From Synechococcales cyanobacterium GL140_1_metabinner_5_sub (GTDB taxonomy: Bacteria; Cyanobacteriota; Cyanobacteriia; Cyanobacteriales; Chamaesiphonaceae): a stretch of DNA of 64,000 bases. Positions 37,543 through 46,233 of this stretch are shown here, in pieces. Below the pieces are notes generated by a model, which did not search any database, was not told the DNA's origin, and worked only from the letters and a program-made list of their open reading frames with translations. The position numbers and the translations under genes are program-made. The first letter of the stretch is position 1; each line of letters starts with the position of its first letter. Location: NCBI GenBank assembly GCA_025359065.1, contig JANYHM010000013.1, forward strand, positions 96,512 through 160,511, read 5' to 3'.

Positions 37543-40437
37543 TTAACGGTTGTTGCTGTCGTAATCGCGTTTAAAGACTTGCTGAGTCAAGTAGGTGACC
37601 CGAGGGGTCAAAGGGGGCAAGCCATCAGCTCTGTTGAAATCGCTATCGAAGCCAAAATCTCGATTAGGAATGCCATAATAATCAGCTCCATTTCCACTAC
37701 CACTACCACCACGATATTGTCCGTTAAACTCCGTTTGCAATCCTTTGCTTACAAAAGATCCTCTATACTTGAACGTTTTATCTGGGAGACCTCCTGTAAC
37801 TGGAGTATACCAATTCTCAAGCATTCTAATATGATTATTCAGAGCAGCACCACGCTCTGACAATCCACCACCAGAATTTAATACGGTACTTTCAGTACCA
37901 GACAAAATAGCTGCTCTGACTACAGTTGCTTTAACTGTGCTTGTGCCAGCAACCTGTAATCCTGTATCTGATCGGGTTAAACAGGCTTTCACTGTGTAGT
38001 TAAGGTCATAACAACTGTTAGAAAGAATTGTCATACTATCTCCCAAAAACGATGCAGGCCGTTTTTCCCGGACAGGTGGTATGTTGGTTGCGCTGTTTGG
38101 ATTGACATCAGGAAATCGAGATTGATCGAGATCCAAGACTCCTTGTGCATTTGGGTTGCTACCAATGTCTCCAGCAGTCTTGCTAGGGTTATTGTAATCA
38201 CCCTGTAAGTAAATAGCTTGGTCACTGGCTATTGTTAATGGCCCAGGTAATCTGTTGCCGCCCGAGAAAGCAAATCCAAATGAGCTAAGACCCTTTGCAT
38301 CATCTCTGGTAACACCATCCCCAGAAGCGTAATTGTATGGTGCCGTAGTCCGATTAACTAACGAGTAATGCCAAACTAAGCCTCCTTCCGTTGTATCGAT
38401 CGGTGCCAGACCCAAGCATTCAAGGTCGCAGTTTCCAGTGGCTTTATCGTTAGTTAAACCAGTTGGGACAGCAGTGGCAGCTTTTTTTGTAAATAATAAA
38501 TCATTAGTGGGATTCATGGATAATGCGGTCGTATCCCAATACCAACCATCTCTGTTCCAAGCTGTCAAGCTTTTGATGTTAGACTGCAAAATGGTCATTT
38601 GACGACCAGTCGTGCTTGTGAAATTTTCTTTCCGGTCAAAGATGTTTGTTACAGCCTGCATAGGTGCTGGTAGAAAGCAGCCGCCGTTGCCATTTGTTGT
38701 TACATTGGTGGGGCTCGTGCCGATATTCACATTCAGAGCCACAATGGCATTCAATGGTTGATTTGCAATGGTAGCAGCGGTGGTTGCACTTAGCGCTGGT
38801 AAATTATCGGCAGGAACTGCTGTTTTCATTGCATTAATAAAATCAGTACGAAAAGAAGTACTTATGGCTGCTGCATTGCCTTTGGTGTCACTATAGGTAA
38901 TTGGAGCTGATTTGGCGATCGCCTCTTGTAATGCAGTGATTACTCTCCGTCTGCTTGGAGTATCTGTCAGCAAGGGCAATATGGTTGGAAGTACCGTTGC
39001 ATTAGCACTGGCTGGAATAGCGTCAACAATAGCAGTTGGCTCCCCCAATCCACCGTCTACTCTAGGACAGAGACGTGTCGCTGCGCTGAGTTGTCTATCG
39101 GTGGTAAATGAATCAAGTCTGAGTAAGACTGGTTTTTGCAAACTACTAATCAATCCGGGTTTGGTGCTAAAATCTAAAGACGTAGGCGTAGCTGCACCTC
39201 GATTAATACTAATTACATTGAATGGTACAGACGCACCTGGTATGGCTGGTGAAGTAGCCGTAGCCGCTGTAGCAGTTATGGCTGGACCGTTTGGATTAAA
39301 AAGAATTCTCACATCAGCTTTATCAAAATATTCACCATCTTGTTTTAAAAAGCCTATTTCAGGTAATTGTAGTTTCGATATTTTCTTGAGCATTCCTTTG
39401 CTAGCAGTAATATCGGCATCTGAAATTAAGATCTTAGAACTTGACCAAGCTGTCGCAACATTCAGTGCATCCAAAACTGGGTAACCGGTCGTTGAGGTGG
39501 ATATATTGACCGAGTAAGGTCCGCCGCCTGCCATCATCACCCTTTTACCATCAGTAGTTCCTACGTGAGTAGCTGTATATGGTAGAGATCTATAAGCGCT
39601 ATTGGCATAAGTAGATCTATTGTTAAGCACTAGTAGACCGCCAGGAGCCAGATAAAGACTTGAGTTGGTATGCACTGGGCCAGTAATGTTCATCATGCCA
39701 GAGTTAGTCATTTCCAAATCTTTTTCATAAAAAGCTGCAAATTGAAAAACCGGAATCAAACGATTAATAAACTCCATCTGTAGCATGGATTGAGCAGAAA
39801 CGTTTTTGTCTACGGAGTCAGAAGACTGTTTTAAGGCAGTACTAAAAACTCTGTAACGATAATCTAATGCCATCAATCCTTTATAAACTCCAGAATCAAT
39901 TGCCTTAAGCTCTGCTGGGGCACCTCCAGGCCGTTGTATCGGTTTCATAAAGGTATATGTTGTATATTTAACATCCTTGACTCCATTGGAGACACCACCA
40001 TTATTAGCAGAACTTGCCGATAAAATAGCTTCTTTGGAATTCACATCTTCCTGAATACAAGCATAGTCACCGCTTCCCTTCAATGCAGCAGCAGCAGATG
40101 GATTTATACAATCACTCATCCGAGTAGCAATATCAGTATCAAAAAGTGACTCGCCATCTGGCGTAGTGTAAGTATTGAATTTTTTTCTTACTTGATTAGC
40201 TCGTTTATTTAAAGCAGTTTCAGATGCGTAAAAAGTACTTCCACCATCGACAATTGAATTGGCAGTAGATTTACTAAGCCTGCTAGAAAATAGATAAGCA
40301 CTCAGTATACCAAATATCAAAATGGACATTACAGATACCATAAGCAGAGCATAACCGCCGTGCCTGCTGCGAGCAAATGTTCTTTGTGATTGCATCAGAA
40401 GTTGGAGAGAACGATAATTTTCTTTTTTGCTATTCAT
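37543..40437 (-). CDS. hpsA: Hormogonium polysaccharide protein HpsA-like
   Basis: Large envelope protein (964 aa). After about 27 basic residues comes one membrane helix (YALLMVSVMSILIFGILSAYLF), then a long extracytoplasmic region beginning with a pilin-like amphipathic helix (NSIVDGGSTFYASETALNKRANQV). The arrangement recalls PilX/PilY-like tip proteins. In Nostoc punctiforme, HpsA and pseudopilins HpsB-D are needed for polysaccharide secretion and gliding. The assignment rests on the order pseudopilins-HpsC-HpsA and on the N-terminal pattern. It is the last gene of the operon. Confidence 0.75.
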   Translation of the reverse strand: MNSKKENYRSLQLLMQSQRTFARSRHGGYALLMVSVMSILIFGILSAYLFSSRLSKSTANSIVDGGSTFYASETALNKRANQVRKKFNTYTTPDGESLFDTDIATRMSDCINPSAAAALKGSGDYACIQEDVNSKEAILSASSANNGGVSNGVKDVKYTTYTFMKPIQRPGGAPAELKAIDSGVYKGLMALDYRYRVFSTALKQSSDSVDKNVSAQSMLQMEFINRLIPVFQFAAFYEKDLEMTNSGMMNITGPVHTNSSLYLAPGGLLVLNNRSTYANSAYRSLPYTATHVGTTDGKRVMMAGGGPYSVNISTSTTGYPVLDALNVATAWSSSKILISDADITASKGMLKKISKLQLPEIGFLKQDGEYFDKADVRILFNPNGPAITATAATATSPAIPGASVPFNVISINRGAATPTSLDFSTKPGLISSLQKPVLLRLDSFTTDRQLSAATRLCPRVDGGLGEPTAIVDAIPASANATVLPTILPLLTDTPSRRRVITALQEAIAKSAPITYSDTKGNAAAISTSFRTDFINAMKTAVPADNLPALSATTAATIANQPLNAIVALNVNIGTSPTNVTTNGNGGCFLPAPMQAVTNIFDRKENFTSTTGRQMTILQSNIKSLTAWNRDGWYWDTTALSMNPTNDLLFTKKAATAVPTGLTNDKATGNCDLECLGLAPIDTTEGGLVWHYSLVNRTTAPYNYASGDGVTRDDAKGLSSFGFAFSGGNRLPGPLTIASDQAIYLQGDYNNPSKTAGDIGSNPNAQGVLDLDQSRFPDVNPNSATNIPPVREKRPASFLGDSMTILSNSCYDLNYTVKACLTRSDTGLQVAGTSTVKATVVRAAILSGTESTVLNSGGGLSERGAALNNHIRMLENWYTPVTGGLPDKTFKYRGSFVSKGLQTEFNGQYRGGSGSGNGADYYGIPNRDFGFDSDFNRADGLPPLTPRVTYLTQQVFKRDYDSNNR

Positions 40438-40499
40438 GACTATCCTAATATGCTACTTATAATGTGATTTTAGATTGGCAAAAGAAGAAGATAAAACTT

Positions 40500-41651
40500 C
40501 TACTTAGAGGACAAAACATTGCGAGGGTAGAAATTACCTTCAGAGCTGATTTTGGCTTTTTCATCATCTGACAACAAAGTAATATCCCTGTTTAATGGAT
40601 CGATTGATAAGATGTTAATATTGATGCTCTGAATATTTTGCCAGCCTCTGTTGTTAATCGGGGTAGCCGTATCAACGATAGGAAAAGTGGCGTTTGCCGA
40701 CTTAAGTTCCGAGAGAGGAGCTGGAACGGCCTCAGTTGCTACTAATCGAGTGGTCATGGTAATGTCCATCTTGCTGATATTAGTAGCAACAGTCTCCAAC
40801 GTTGCCATCGGATCTGTGGTACCATTAGGAGCATCACAGGCCGGATTTGCTACAGCATCATCCGATTCCACAATACTATTGGTTCTTACTTTCAGTTCTG
40901 TCCCACAAACTACATATTCTTTCTTCTCTACTAAGTAAGCCGTATCACCGATATTTATTTTTTTTGATGATGTAAAATTATCAATTTTAATTTTAAGATT
41001 TAAGCTGCCACTGGTAGCGAAAGCTGGGGCAGCCTCACCAGTGTAAACAAATGGTTTAATTTCTTGGGCAGCCGTAAGGTAAAATGTTCCAAAAGCTTTC
41101 TGATTGCTTGTGATAACTCTTTGATTCACCCATCCCTTTTGCTGTTTTGAGGGAAGAGTATCTGTTCCCTGTATGGCTAAATTTGGAGAGACCCCAGGAT
41201 CGACTGTACAGAATTTCTTATTTTCGTTATTATCTATGCCACTTGTTGGAGCCTTTTTGTCCGTAGCAAAGAAAAACTCAAAGATTGCAATATTCGCAGC
41301 ATAATCCTGACATACAGAAACTGGCTCACTAAGAGCACGATATATAATCACACTAGCTCCCTTCTCTTTTCCTACGTTAAGACTCTTGACTTGAATAATG
41401 GGAAAATTGGATTCAATAATCAATTCGCCGGCCTGTTTGATTTCACGCCCAACTATTTCTAACACCGACGACATTTTTTGGCCATTTTCTACTTTCTTCT
41501 GATCTTTACTGAAAGAAGATTGAGTTGTTACTAAAGATTGCATAGCCAAACCGACAACGATAGTGGTAAGAGTCATACCCACCAGTAGTTCTACTAGGGT
41601 AGTGCCCTCTGCCTGGTTATATTGATGAAAAATTCTTTTATAGTGATTCAT
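40500..41651 (-). CDS. hpsC: Pseudopilin HpsC-like
   Basis: Type IV-pilin-like protein (383 aa). A 16-residue basic leader ends in Gly16, followed by T17 and Glu21 (GTTLVELLVGMTLTTIVVGLA), the prepilin-peptidase site and hydrophobic helix. The helix continues into an amphipathic part with KVENGQKMSSVLEIVGREIKQA, typical of large minor pseudopilins. The long C-terminal domain contains four Cys that may form disulfides. It lies between the HpsB-like and HpsA-like genes. Confidence 0.75.
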   Translation of the reverse strand: MNHYKRIFHQYNQAEGTTLVELLVGMTLTTIVVGLAMQSLVTTQSSFSKDQKKVENGQKMSSVLEIVGREIKQAGELIIESNFPIIQVKSLNVGKEKGASVIIYRALSEPVSVCQDYAANIAIFEFFFATDKKAPTSGIDNNENKKFCTVDPGVSPNLAIQGTDTLPSKQQKGWVNQRVITSNQKAFGTFYLTAAQEIKPFVYTGEAAPAFATSGSLNLKIKIDNFTSSKKINIGDTAYLVEKKEYVVCGTELKVRTNSIVESDDAVANPACDAPNGTTDPMATLETVATNISKMDITMTTRLVATEAVPAPLSELKSANATFPIVDTATPINNRGWQNIQSININILSIDPLNRDITLLSDDEKAKISSEGNFYPRNVLSSK

Positions 41652-41688
41652 TGTGATTCAATAATTAATATTGCAGATTAGACAACAA

Positions 41689-42213
41689 CTATTTGAAGCT
41701 TGTGAAAGCAGCTTCCATTTCGTAAAGTATGCTTTGGTCAGAAGATTGATCCCCTGCTTTGTCTCGAACAGTTACCTTGAAAGTTTTGTAGTTTTCAGTA
41801 CATTCGCTTGCAACTTGACAATAGCGAACAGCAACATTGTAATTACGACCTAATGCTTTGGTCTGTGCTGCTGGTATTATAGGCAGCTCTGGTAATGCTG
41901 GCAAAGGAGCTGCCGCTGCGACAGCAGGTGAGCCTGTTGTATTCGTAACCGTTCTATCCGTTTGAGGAATCTCAATGAAGTTACGACCTCTAATATCATC
42001 AAATATTTTTTGAGAAACCATCAATGCACCGGCTCTGGCCTCACTTTTGCTATTACTGATCTTTGCGTACAAAATCACAGGCATAGCATAGGCTAAGCAA
42101 ATGCCCATTATTGCCAAGGCAGCAGCAACCTCAATTAAGTTAAAGCCTTCATCTTGTGTATTGATTTTGTATTTTAGATGTTTTGCGTCGGCAGTGTTTG
42201 ATTGCTTTCTCAT
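41689..42213 (-). CDS. hpsB: Pseudopilin HpsB-like
   Basis: Type IV-pilin-like protein (174 aa) with a 23-residue leader ending Gly23, then FNLIEVAAALAIMGICLAY with Glu28 at the +5 position. Two Cys in YCQVASEC probably form the C-terminal disulfide loop seen in pilins. It follows the FimT/GspH-like gene by 24 bases and precedes hpsC by 37. Confidence 0.75.
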   Translation of the reverse strand: MRKQSNTADAKHLKYKINTQDEGFNLIEVAAALAIMGICLAYAMPVILYAKISNSKSEARAGALMVSQKIFDDIRGRNFIEIPQTDRTVTNTTGSPAVAAAAPLPALPELPIIPAAQTKALGRNYNVAVRYCQVASECTENYKTFKVTVRDKAGDQSSDQSILYEMEAAFTSFK

Positions 42214-42237
42214 TATTTTCCTTGATCAATAATTATA

Positions 42238-42837
42238 CTAATTGAATTTCCCATCTGAAATTTTCGCACCCTGGGAATCATATGTTTCACGACTTACATC
42301 GCCAATGATGCTGATACTAATAGTTGCTTTTTTCGCTTTTGTGGAGCTATTTGCAGACATAACATCAAAACTCCTATTTGTGCTAGCAGAACCGGGGGAT
42401 AAGACCACTTCTCCTTTGCTACTAAAACAAAAACCTTTATCGGGGAAACTAAGTACAGGTATTTCTACCCCACGGGGTAGCTCTAATATTTGAGTTGGAT
42501 CTTGTTTCCAGGCAGAGCCTTCCCATGCTGCAATACTAGTAGCATTGTTTGCAGCAGTACAATTTTTGTTCAGCACATATTCAATTTTTAGGGACTGTTG
42601 AATGTTAGGCGAAGTACCAGTTGTCTTTAATGTTATCCGATAAGGATTGCCTGAATTAGCTCTGGCCTTCAAGTTGGTTATTTTAAAAGTGGATTCTATT
42701 TGTGGAACTGCATTAGCAAATGATTTTTCTTTATATAAAGATGGCCAAGCAATCGCCGCCAAAATGCCCGCAATGATCACCGTTGTAAGCAGTTCTATTA
42801 GAGAAAATCCGAGGTTGCTATTATTAGGTCTGGCCAT
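42238..42837 (-). CDS. FimT/GspH-type pseudopilin
   Basis: First gene of the pseudopilin operon (199 aa from ATG 42837). The leader MARPNNSNLG ends in Gly, followed by FSLIELLTTVIIAGILAAIAWP with Glu at +5. The C-terminal part is GspH/FimT-like, with KGFCFSSKGEVVLSPG and a Cys pair. A GTG at 42888 would add a hydrophobic extension not suited to a prepilin leader, so the ATG is preferred. It may correspond to HpsD. Confidence 0.75.
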   Translation of the reverse strand: MARPNNSNLGFSLIELLTTVIIAGILAAIAWPSLYKEKSFANAVPQIESTFKITNLKARANSGNPYRITLKTTGTSPNIQQSLKIEYVLNKNCTAANNATSIAAWEGSAWKQDPTQILELPRGVEIPVLSFPDKGFCFSSKGEVVLSPGSASTNRSFDVMSANSSTKAKKATISISIIGDVSRETYDSQGAKISDGKFN

Positions 42838-42997
42838 GGAAAATATTTTGGGTGATACGCCCAATAAGAAGAACCGAAGGGTAGACACAACTGCTCGTTA
42901 AATCTAGCTTCCCAAGCACTCATATCGAACTAAAAATACAACATGAGATATTTGGCTGAGATATATTGCAATTATTGCTGCCATTACTTGAGGTGCC

Positions 42998-43013
42998 TGT
43001 GATAGTTATCACT
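42998..43013. promoter_or_regulatory. CRP-like operator upstream of the pseudopilin operon
   Basis: TGTGATAGTTATCACT matches the CRP consensus TGTGA-N6-TCACA in nine of ten fixed positions. A third half-site TGTGATA lies at 43014-43020. It is 161 bases upstream of the chosen start of the first pseudopilin gene (110 from the alternative start). Cyanobacterial SyCRP1 binds such sites and controls pilus-linked motility genes, so cAMP control is a reasonable inference. Confidence 0.5.
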
Positions 43014-43076
43014 TGTGATAGATAGCCCAGACCTCCTTATTCTTCCCAATACCTAGCGCTTCAGGAACATCTTCCT

Positions 43077-43113
43077 AAAAAAAATCTCTCGATCTAAAAC
43101 GATCGAGAGATTT
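43077..43113 (-). terminator. Strong intrinsic terminator of the bcp gene
   Basis: Read on the minus strand, an 11-bp perfect stem (ATCTCTCGATC, 43111-43101, with GATCGAGAGAT, 43094-43084) with a 6-base loop is followed by a run of eight T. It lies about 30 bases after the stop codon at 43142 and insulates the pseudopilin operon. Confidence 0.9.
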
Positions 43114-43141
43114 AAGTAAAAATACGGATAGCTGGAATAAT

Positions 43142-43576
43142 TTAGCCCAAAACTTTCAAAATATCGTTGGCGTGGGTAGCGGTGCTAACAGCTTCGTCTA
43201 CATGAACAATAGTGCCTGCGGCATCGATCGCATAAGTAACTCGCTTAGAATAACCGCCAGCATCCACATCATAAGCTTTAGAAAGCGTACCGCCCACATC
43301 AGCCAACAGCGGAAAAGGCAAGCTGAACTTTTCGGTAAAAGCTTGGTGAGCAGCCTCGTTGTCTTGACTGACTCCTAATACCACAATGCCTTTGCTTTGG
43401 TATACTGAGTAATTATCCCGAAAGCTACAGGCTTCTTTGGTGCATCCTGGGGTGTCATCTTTGGGGTAAAAGTACATCACCACCCTTTGGCCAGCCAGAC
43501 TAGCTAGGGTCACTGTGTTGCCGCTGGTATCTTTAACATTAAAATCTGGTGCCTTAGCACCCACAGAAAGAGCCAT
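43142..43576 (-). CDS. bcp: Peroxiredoxin Q / Bcp
   Basis: Thiol peroxidase (144 aa) reducing hydrogen and alkyl peroxides with thioredoxin. The peroxidatic Cys45 and resolving Cys50 lie in DTPGCTKEACSFRD, the PrxQ spacing of four residues between them. The fold is complete (VVMYFYPKDD, GVSQDNEAAHQAFTEKFSLPFPLL). It is transcribed divergently from rpaB across a 290-base region. Confidence 0.95.
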   Translation of the reverse strand: MALSVGAKAPDFNVKDTSGNTVTLASLAGQRVVMYFYPKDDTPGCTKEACSFRDNYSVYQSKGIVVLGVSQDNEAAHQAFTEKFSLPFPLLADVGGTLSKAYDVDAGGYSKRVTYAIDAAGTIVHVDEAVSTATHANDILKVLG

Positions 43577-43866
43577 GGTGTGTGTGAATAAAACTGCGCA
43601 ACCATTGTATCTCTTGATTGGATCTAGAGGTGAGGGGATCGAAATTCATTGATAAAATCTATCCAACGGTCTTCCAAGACCTCTCCTTTGTTAAAAAACC
43701 CTTAAGTATGTGTCGATCGAGCAATTGTTAAGTGATCATAAGTGATTAATTGTTACAGACACATTAGAATAAGTCACAATATGAACCAGTCGGCGTATTG
43801 ATCCGAGTTTTAAAAAATACAGTTAAGAATTATTAAATTGCCATCACATTAGGAGCGTTAACTGCT

Positions 43867-44595
43867 TTGGAAAATAATAAAGAAAGAATTTTGGTGGTAG
43901 ATGACGAGGCCAGCATTCGGCGAATTTTAGAAACTCGTCTTTCGATGATCGGCTACGATGTGGTCACAGCCGCAGATGGTGAAGAAGCCCTAGAGACTTT
44001 TCGGAATTCGGTTCCCGACTTGGTGGTGCTAGATGTGATGATGCCCAAGCTTGATGGGTATGGGGTATGTCAAGAGCTGCGCAAAGAGTCAGATGTACCA
44101 ATTATTATGCTCACGGCCTTGGGTGATGTGGCCGATCGAATTACTGGTTTAGAACTAGGTGCCGATGATTATGTGGTGAAGCCTTTTTCGCCCAAAGAAC
44201 TAGAAGCCCGCATTCGATCGGTGCTGCGCCGGGTAGATAAGAACAACCTAAACGGTATTCCTAGTTCGGGAGTGATTCATATTGGCAGTATTCGGGTGGA
44301 CACCAACAAGCGCCAAGTGTGTAAGGGTGATGAACGGATTCGCCTGACTGGTATGGAGTTTAGCCTGTTAGAACTGTTGGTGGGCAAATCTGGTGAGCCG
44401 TTCTCCCGCTCCGAGATTTTACAAGAGGTTTGGGGTTACACTCCCGAGCGGCACGTTGACACCCGAGTGGTAGACGTGCATATTTCGCGGTTGCGAGCCA
44501 AACTCGAAGAAGATCCTAGCAATCCTGAATTGATCTTGACTGCAAGGGGCACTGGCTACTTATTCCAGCGGATTATTGAGCCTGATGAACTGTAA
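43867..44595 (+). CDS. rpaB: Response regulator RpaB
   Basis: OmpR-type regulator (242 aa) that controls high-light and photosystem genes in cyanobacteria through HLR1 sites, usually with the kinase NblS/Hik33. The receiver domain has the acidic pocket VVDDE, phospho-acceptor Asp56 in VVLDVMMPK, and the Lys of VVKPF. The C-terminal winged helix carries RHVDTRVVDVHISRLRAKLE. The start codon is TTG at 43867, with AGGAG at 43851-43855; it gives MENNKERILVVDDE, which matches the family N-terminus. It heads an operon with a CCB-like gene and a small gene. Confidence 0.95.
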   Translation: MENNKERILVVDDEASIRRILETRLSMIGYDVVTAADGEEALETFRNSVPDLVVLDVMMPKLDGYGVCQELRKESDVPIIMLTALGDVADRITGLELGADDYVVKPFSPKELEARIRSVLRRVDKNNLNGIPSSGVIHIGSIRVDTNKRQVCKGDERIRLTGMEFSLLELLVGKSGEPFSRSEILQEVWGYTPERHVDTRVVDVHISRLRAKLEEDPSNPELILTARGTGYLFQRIIEPDEL

Positions 44596-44610
44596 ACTGA
44601 CAACTCATGA

Positions 44611-45264
44611 ATGATGGCTGTAAATAATGGTCGTAATGCTGTCTTGCGATTACTGCCTTTTGGGGTGGGCGGCATTGCAGGCACTTTTTTGTTGGTAAAT
44701 CGCCTGGTTTCAGAAGGCTTGACCCCTGCTCAATCTAGATCAGATGTGGTAGGGGTGATTCTTTGCGCGGTAATGGTTTTGATTGGTTTGCTTTGGCAGC
44801 GAGTGCAGCCTAGAACCCCAGATGTGGTGGTTTTGTTGGGTAAAGAGGGTTTAGAAATATCTGAGGATCTGCCAGCGGCGGTGAAAATAGAGCTGGCCTG
44901 GGCTTCTCATTTACTTTTGACCAATACGGCCACTCGGTCAATCTCTCTGTATATTGATGGCCAAACGATTTTACGACGGGGAGTCTTGGCTGAGCAGGCT
45001 CAAGTGGTTTCGGGGCCAATCTTAGAGCGAGTGCTAAAAACCCAAAAGCCAATATATTTGGTTGACGTGAAGGTTTATCCCGGCAAAATTGAATTTAATT
45101 ATTTGCCCGAGAACGTGCAAGGGATAGTCTGTCAGCCAGTGGGCACCAGGGGAGTTTTAATTTTAGGAGCCAATGCTCCCCGCAGTTATACCCGCCAAGA
45201 CGAAGCTTGGATTGCCGGAATTGCCGACAAGCTAGCATACACCCTCAACTCCGATCTAGAATAA
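44611..45264 (+). CDS. Cofactor assembly of complex C subunit B (CCB2/CCB4-like)
   Basis: The protein (217 aa) has two N-terminal membrane helices (LPFGVGGIAGTFLLVNRL and VVGVILCAVMVLIGLLW) and a soluble domain of about 150 residues (LLLTNTATRSISLYIDG, GVLILGANAPRSYTRQDEAWIAGIADKLAYTL). In the plastid, the CCB2/CCB4 family assists covalent attachment of heme c-i to cytochrome b6. It follows rpaB at 15 bases, so photosynthetic regulation and cytochrome b6f assembly share an operon. Confidence 0.8.
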   Translation: MMAVNNGRNAVLRLLPFGVGGIAGTFLLVNRLVSEGLTPAQSRSDVVGVILCAVMVLIGLLWQRVQPRTPDVVVLLGKEGLEISEDLPAAVKIELAWASHLLLTNTATRSISLYIDGQTILRRGVLAEQAQVVSGPILERVLKTQKPIYLVDVKVYPGKIEFNYLPENVQGIVCQPVGTRGVLILGANAPRSYTRQDEAWIAGIADKLAYTLNSDLE

Positions 45265-45294
45265 GGCAACCGCTAACTTGAACAACAAATCAAT

Positions 45295-45489
45295 ATGTTT
45301 TTAGACGAACTACTGCCGATCGCCCGTGAAATTGTTAAGAACCCGATCGCCTTTGCCGGAGGCTTTGCTTCGGGAATATTGCGTCTGGACTTAAATGAAG
45401 AACCGGTGAAAAGCTGGCTGGGCAAACAGTCTAGTGGTGCATCTGGTTTAGATAAACCAAAACCACCTCAATCGATCGATATCGATTAA
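45295..45489 (+). CDS. Small conserved cyanobacterial protein
   Basis: Short protein (64 aa), third gene of the rpaB operon, 30 bases after the CCB-like gene. An N-terminal helix (LDELLPIAREIVKNPIAFAGGFASGILRLDL, cited in part as NPIAFAGGFASGILRL) is followed by EEPVKSWL and a polar tail. The hydrophobic part could touch a membrane. I recognise the pattern as conserved in cyanobacteria but know no function. Confidence 0.7.
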   Translation: MFLDELLPIAREIVKNPIAFAGGFASGILRLDLNEEPVKSWLGKQSSGASGLDKPKPPQSIDID

Positions 45490-45754
45490 CTTGATCTAAG
45501 CAGGTTTAATGTATCGTAGATGACGCTTAAGATTTTGTAAAATACGTTATTATGAAAGCATATGTTACAGTCATCAGCATTACCTGATATCGATTCGGAA
45601 GGCTTTATAGAGTGGAAGGTTGCCCAGTAGGCAGATCCACACGTTAGTAATTCTCTCGGCACTGGTAAATTTCGGACCGTTCAAACGTCACATCCAGTAG
45701 CGTGCGTCTGCAAACTTCACTGTAATCTGTTCAATCTCAGCTATATCGATTCAC
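45490..45754 (+). promoter_or_regulatory. Intergenic leader of the RNA-binding protein gene
   Basis: 265 bases with no open frame of note. An A+T-rich part (45525-45560) could hold the promoter, leaving up to about 190 bases of untranslated leader. RRM protein genes of cyanobacteria often have long leaders and respond to cold; I see no specific known motif here. Confidence 0.3.
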
Positions 45755-46039
45755 ATGACCATTTACATTGGCAACCTTTCCTATAAGGCAACCGAAGAAG
45801 ATCTTAAGTCCGTATTTGAAGACTACGGTGCTGTAAAGCGTGTAGTATTACCGACCGATCGAGAGACAGGTAGAATGCGCGGCTTCGCATTTGTTGAAAT
45901 GACTGAAGATGCCAGCGAAGACAAGGCGATCGAGAACCTTGACGGCGCAGACTGGATGGGTAGAACTCTGAAAGTCAACAAAGCTCGTCCTAAAGAAGGT
46001 GGTGAAGGTGGCGGTGGAATCCGCAACGACAAATACTAA
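45755..46039 (+). CDS. RRM-type RNA-binding protein (Rbp)
   Basis: Single RNA-recognition motif protein (94 aa). RNP2 is IYIGNL (residues 3-8) and RNP1 is RGFAFVEM (42-49), both with the aromatic residues needed for RNA stacking. A short Gly/Glu-rich tail follows (KEGGEGGGGIRNDKY). Cyanobacterial Rbp proteins bind mRNAs and affect cold adaptation and membrane-associated mRNA location. A terminator lies 60 bases downstream. Confidence 0.95.
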   Translation: MTIYIGNLSYKATEEDLKSVFEDYGAVKRVVLPTDRETGRMRGFAFVEMTEDASEDKAIENLDGADWMGRTLKVNKARPKEGGEGGGGIRNDKY

Positions 46040-46097
46040 GTCGCTGTTATTTATATGCTGTTTGCCCCTATGTCTTTCAGCAAAACATCTAGCTGGT

Positions 46098-46129
46098 AAA
46101 ATGGCAGGAGTTAGCTCTCTGCCATTTTT
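46098..46129 (+). terminator. Intrinsic terminator of the rbp gene
   Basis: AAATGGCAG (46099-46107) pairs with CTGCCATTT (46119-46127) around an 11-base loop, followed by T residues. Confidence 0.75.
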
Positions 46130-46134
46130 AGCGC

Positions 46135-46167
46135 AAAAAAACGCCCCTAGCCTTGTGGGCTAAGGGA
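46135..46167 (-). terminator. Intrinsic terminator of ctpA
   Basis: On the minus strand CCCTTAGCC and GGCTAGGGG pair with one mismatch, and T7 follows. It lies back to back with the rbp terminator, so both convergent units end here. Confidence 0.7.
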
Positions 46168-46233
46168 CATTAATCAGGGTGCATCTACCTCCTATCTATA
46201 CTCTTGGTTAAGAGCTAGCTCCGGAGGAAAAGC

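Noticed and set aside
43577..43866. HLR1 site (paired GTTACA boxes) upstream of rpaB
   Set aside because: Only one GTTACA-like word is present with no second copy at the proper spacing.
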